Below are positions 4,820-6,558 of a DNA stretch of 6,558 nt, piece by piece. The DNA is from Sulfurovum sp. UBA1140 (GTDB lineage Bacteria > Campylobacterota > Campylobacteria > Campylobacterales > Sulfurovaceae): assembly GCA_002311915.1 (NCBI GenBank), contig DCAF01000012.1, positions 15,372 to 21,929 of the forward strand, read 5' to 3'. Positions within the stretch are counted from its first letter, which is position 1. Each line of letters starts with the position of its first letter. Position numbers and translations under genes: made by a program. A model generated the notes under the pieces. That model made no database searches, was not told the DNA's origin, and saw nothing but the letters and a program-made list of their open reading frames with translations.

Positions 4820-5965
4820 TTACTTCTTAAACCACCCCTTAACGCGACTAAAGGTGTTTTCAAAACTGCTGGTGTGGGGTTTACTCTCGACACCAAAGCT
4901 CTCTTGAAGTTTCTGTAGAAGCTCTTTCTGGTTATCTTTTAACTTTTTAGGATAGACCACTTTTATCTGTGCAATGAGCCGTCCTTTCTGACCTGAGTGT
5001 ACATCAACCACCCCTTCGTTATTAAATACAAACTGCTCTTTATCTTTGGTTCCAATCTTAAGGTCAAGCTCTAGCTCACCATCAAGCGATGGAATGGTGA
5101 TGGTCTCTCCTAGTACGGCTTGGGTAAAGAATACAGGTACTTCAATATAAATATTAGAGCCTTCACGAATAAAATGCTCATCCTCTTCAACAGTAAAGGT
5201 CAGATACAAATCTCCACGCTGACCATTTTTAGCTTGGTTTCCATACCCTTTGGCGCGTAGACGGTTTCCTGAATCAACCCCTGCTGGGATATTAATGGTG
5301 ATGGTGTCTGGCTCTTCATGATAACCACGTCCTGAACACGAAGAGCAGTTACTGGCTACTTTTTGACCCGCACCCTGACACTTTGGGCAGGTCTGTGCAA
5401 ATGACATAAACCCTTGTTTCATTACTACTTGTCCCTGACCATTACAGTAGTCACAATGGTCAAGCTTTCCTTTTTCTGCCCCTGTACCGTGGCAGTCGTT
5501 ACATGGTACTTTATAGTTAATGTCAATCTTTTTATCGACCCCAAAAATTGCTTCATTAAATTTTAGAGGATACTCGACTTCAAAGTCAAGATTGTACTTT
5601 TGGTTAGAAGATTGTCTGCGTCCTCGTCCTTGTTGTTCAAAGCCACCAAAGCCTCCACCACTAGCTCCACCAAACATAGAGTTAAAGATGTCCATAATGT
5701 CATCCATATTTTGACCACCACCAAACCCACCACCACGACCTTCGAGTCCTGCTTTACCATACTGGTTATAAATGGCTCTTTTTTTGTCATCGCTTAGCAC
5801 TTGATAGGCTTCATTAATAACTTTAAACTGCTCTTCGGCTGCTGCATCCCCTTGATTTCTATCGGGATGATATTTCATTGCTAGTTTTCGGTATGATTTT
5901 TTTAGTTCCGTACCAGAACAGTCCTTGCTTACTTCTAGGACTTCATAGTAGTCTAATTCTGTCAT
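4820..5965 (-). CDS. dnaJ: Chaperone protein DnaJ (Hsp40)
   Basis: This 381-residue protein has the full type I DnaJ layout and normal length. The J domain (about 5-70) carries the HPD motif at 33-35, which stimulates DnaK ATPase. A Gly/Phe-rich linker spans about 71-115. The zinc-binding region has four CxxCxGxG motifs: CNDCHGTG (155), CDYCNGQG (171), CPKCQGAG (193) and CSSCSGRG (207). The C-terminal substrate-binding and dimerisation domains run from about 218 to 350. It delivers unfolded proteins to DnaK in the cytoplasm, with GrpE as nucleotide exchanger. The ATG follows GGAG (5974-5971) by five bases. It stands apart from dnaK and grpE here, with a divergent neighbour and a convergent one. 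No CIRCE (HrcA) operator is seen upstream, so HrcA control is not supported. The MTELDYYEVLEVSKDCSG start is reminiscent of Sulfurovum DnaJ. Confidence 0.98.
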   Translation of the reverse strand: MTELDYYEVLEVSKDCSGTELKKSYRKLAMKYHPDRNQGDAAAEEQFKVINEAYQVLSDDKKRAIYNQYGKAGLEGRGGGFGGGQNMDDIMDIFNSMFGGASGGGFGGFEQQGRGRRQSSNQKYNLDFEVEYPLKFNEAIFGVDKKIDINYKVPCNDCHGTGAEKGKLDHCDYCNGQGQVVMKQGFMSFAQTCPKCQGAGQKVASNCSSCSGRGYHEEPDTITINIPAGVDSGNRLRAKGYGNQAKNGQRGDLYLTFTVEEDEHFIREGSNIYIEVPVFFTQAVLGETITIPSLDGELELDLKIGTKDKEQFVFNNEGVVDVHSGQKGRLIAQIKVVYPKKLKDNQKELLQKLQESFGVESKPHTSSFENTFSRVKGWFKK

Positions 5966-6022
5966 TTTTGCTCCACAATATAGATTGTTTTTAGATTTTA
6001 ATACACATCTAAGATTGGGCAG

Positions 6023-6031
6023 ATTCTATCA
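6023..6031 (-). promoter_or_regulatory. Possible extended -10 promoter for dnaJ
   Basis: Read leftward, 6031-6023 is TGATAGAAT, an extended -10 with one mismatch in the hexamer. It would give a leader of about 50 bases before the dnaJ ATG. It lies only 9 bases from the rightward -10 at 6041-6046, so the two divergent promoters would compete for polymerase. No clear -35 is seen. Confidence 0.3.
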
Positions 6032-6040
6032 TATTTTAGC

Positions 6041-6046
6041 TATAAT
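6041..6046 (+). promoter_or_regulatory. -10 element for the Dabb gene
   Basis: An exact TATAAT hexamer sits 29 bases before the ATG at 6076, placing the transcript start near 6053 and the ribosome site GGAG (6065-6068) in a short leader. It is preceded by AGC rather than TGn, and no -35 consensus is visible. Confidence 0.5.
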
Positions 6047-6075
6047 TTTGGTTGATTATAATTTGGAGTATAAAA

Positions 6076-6366
6076 ATGGTAAAACATATCGTTATGTTTG
6101 ATTTTAAAGATGAAAACAAGCAAGAGAATATAGTAAAAGCAAAAGCAATGTTAGAGGCATTAATTAATAGTGTTCCTTCATTAGAGCGTATGGAGGTAGG
6201 AATTAACTTTGCCAACGAAGCCCGAGCCATGGATTTAAGTATCTATACCGAGTTTACAGACAAAGCAGGGCTAGAAGCATATGCCATTCACCCTGCACAT
6301 TTAGAAGTTGTGGCATTTATAAAAACAGTGGTTACAGGTTCAAAGGTTGTTGATTATACCCTATGA
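6076..6366 (+). CDS. Dabb (stress-responsive alpha/beta barrel) domain protein
   Basis: This 96-residue protein is essentially one Dabb domain, a dimeric ferredoxin-like alpha/beta barrel. Visible landmarks are the first strand VKHIVMFDFK (2-11), the helix with KAKAMLEAL (21-29), MEVGINF (39-45), ARAMDLSIYTEF (49-60), and the family's typical YAIHPAHLEVV (69-79) ahead of the last strand VVDYTL. Family members include plant stress-induced proteins, polyketide cyclases and many bacterial proteins without known function, so no reaction can be assigned. I chose the ATG at 6076, not the upstream in-frame TTG at 6052, because GGAG lies seven bases before it, the TTG has no ribosome site, and VKHIVMF is the normal N-terminus. 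It is divergent from dnaJ and probably monocistronic. Confidence 0.92.
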   Translation: MVKHIVMFDFKDENKQENIVKAKAMLEALINSVPSLERMEVGINFANEARAMDLSIYTEFTDKAGLEAYAIHPAHLEVVAFIKTVVTGSKVVDYTL

Positions 6367-6480
6367 AAAAGCAGAAGATAGAAAAGCGTTTGAAAATTTG
6401 GTCAGTGCGTTTCATCGGGTTAAGGTGTGAATTAGTTAAGAAACTGTGATGTCAAAACACTCTTATTAAAATAACTTATT

Positions 6481-6512
6481 AAAAAAGAGTTATCGTTATG
6501 TGAATAACTCTT
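6481..6512 (-). terminator. Leftward intrinsic-terminator-like hairpin
   Basis: AAGAGTTAT (6485-6493) and ATAACTCTT (6504-6512) are perfect 9-bp inverted copies around a 10-base loop. Read leftward the second arm is followed by more T, giving six in a row (6486-6481). This fits the end of a leftward gene lying beyond the right edge. Read rightward there is no T-run, so it is a weaker candidate for ending the Dabb transcript. The stem is AT-rich. Confidence 0.4.
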
Positions 6513-6558
6513 CTGAAGTACCACAAACTTATCATTTATCAAAAATATTTTTCGTCCA

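Noticed and set aside
5520..5797. Open frames on both strands overlapping the dnaJ Gly/Phe region
   Set aside because: They are by-products of repetitive glycine codons in dnaJ; none has a start signal or family resemblance.
6052..6075. Upstream TTG start adding eight residues to the Dabb protein
   Set aside because: There is no ribosome site before the TTG, it coincides with the predicted transcript start, and the ATG at 6076 has GGAG at ideal spacing.
6432..6557. Leftward open frame of 41 codons reaching the right edge
   Set aside because: It could be a gene's C-terminus, but the peptide resembles no family I know, is typical of translated AT-rich DNA, and is crossed by a terminator-like hairpin.
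1..6558. tRNA, rRNA, CRISPR array, transposase or prophage genes
   Set aside because: I looked for cloverleaf, regularly spaced repeat and integrase or transposase signatures and saw none; the only mobile-like sequence is the REP-like mosaic at 4704-4806.

Overview
The window is AT-rich and gene-dense. It most likely comes from a Campylobacterota (former Epsilonproteobacteria) chromosome, probably a Sulfurovum/Sulfurimonas-type sulfur-oxidising marine lineage. The reasons are the DnaJ sequence style, a DUF5718-type protein (a family I associate with this phylum), the Dabb protein, and promoters with good -10 but poor -35 elements. Assignment to the Sulfurovaceae is inference from remembered protein sequences.

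Layout: positions 1-3740 hold a leftward cluster of four genes whose products are all predicted to be exported or membrane anchored. In transcription order they are a secreted rhodanese (3740-3099), a secreted protein made of four tandem PilJ/NarX-type sensor domains (3088-1415), a single-pass LysM protein with a long acidic Ser/Thr-rich stalk (1374-463), and a second secreted rhodanese paralogue that runs off the left edge (343-1). The first two genes are tightly coupled. The LysM gene has its own strong-looking extended -10 promoter, and two hairpins separate it from the last gene. A 149-bp divergent region with nested inverted repeats (3771-3804) separates this cluster from the rightward DUF5718 gene (3890-4687). 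That gene converges on leftward dnaJ (5965-4820). The gap between them carries a compact REP/BIME-like mosaic of three related hairpin units. A second divergent promoter region separates dnaJ from a small Dabb-domain gene (6076-6366). The right end (6367-6558) has hairpins but no gene I can defend.

How the genes may work together: the leftward cluster looks like one envelope module. Two thiol/sulfur-transfer type proteins flank a periplasmic protein that repeats a ligand-binding fold four times but has no kinase, chemotaxis or membrane output domain, and a peptidoglycan-binding anchor follows. A periplasmic small-anion or sulfur-compound binding or relay function is a reasonable hypothesis, but nothing in the sequence proves it. 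The DUF5718 protein appears to keep the metal-binding signature of fumarylacetoacetate hydrolase (FAH) enzymes. dnaJ is a housekeeping chaperone gene, and the Dabb gene encodes a small alpha/beta-barrel protein of unknown role.
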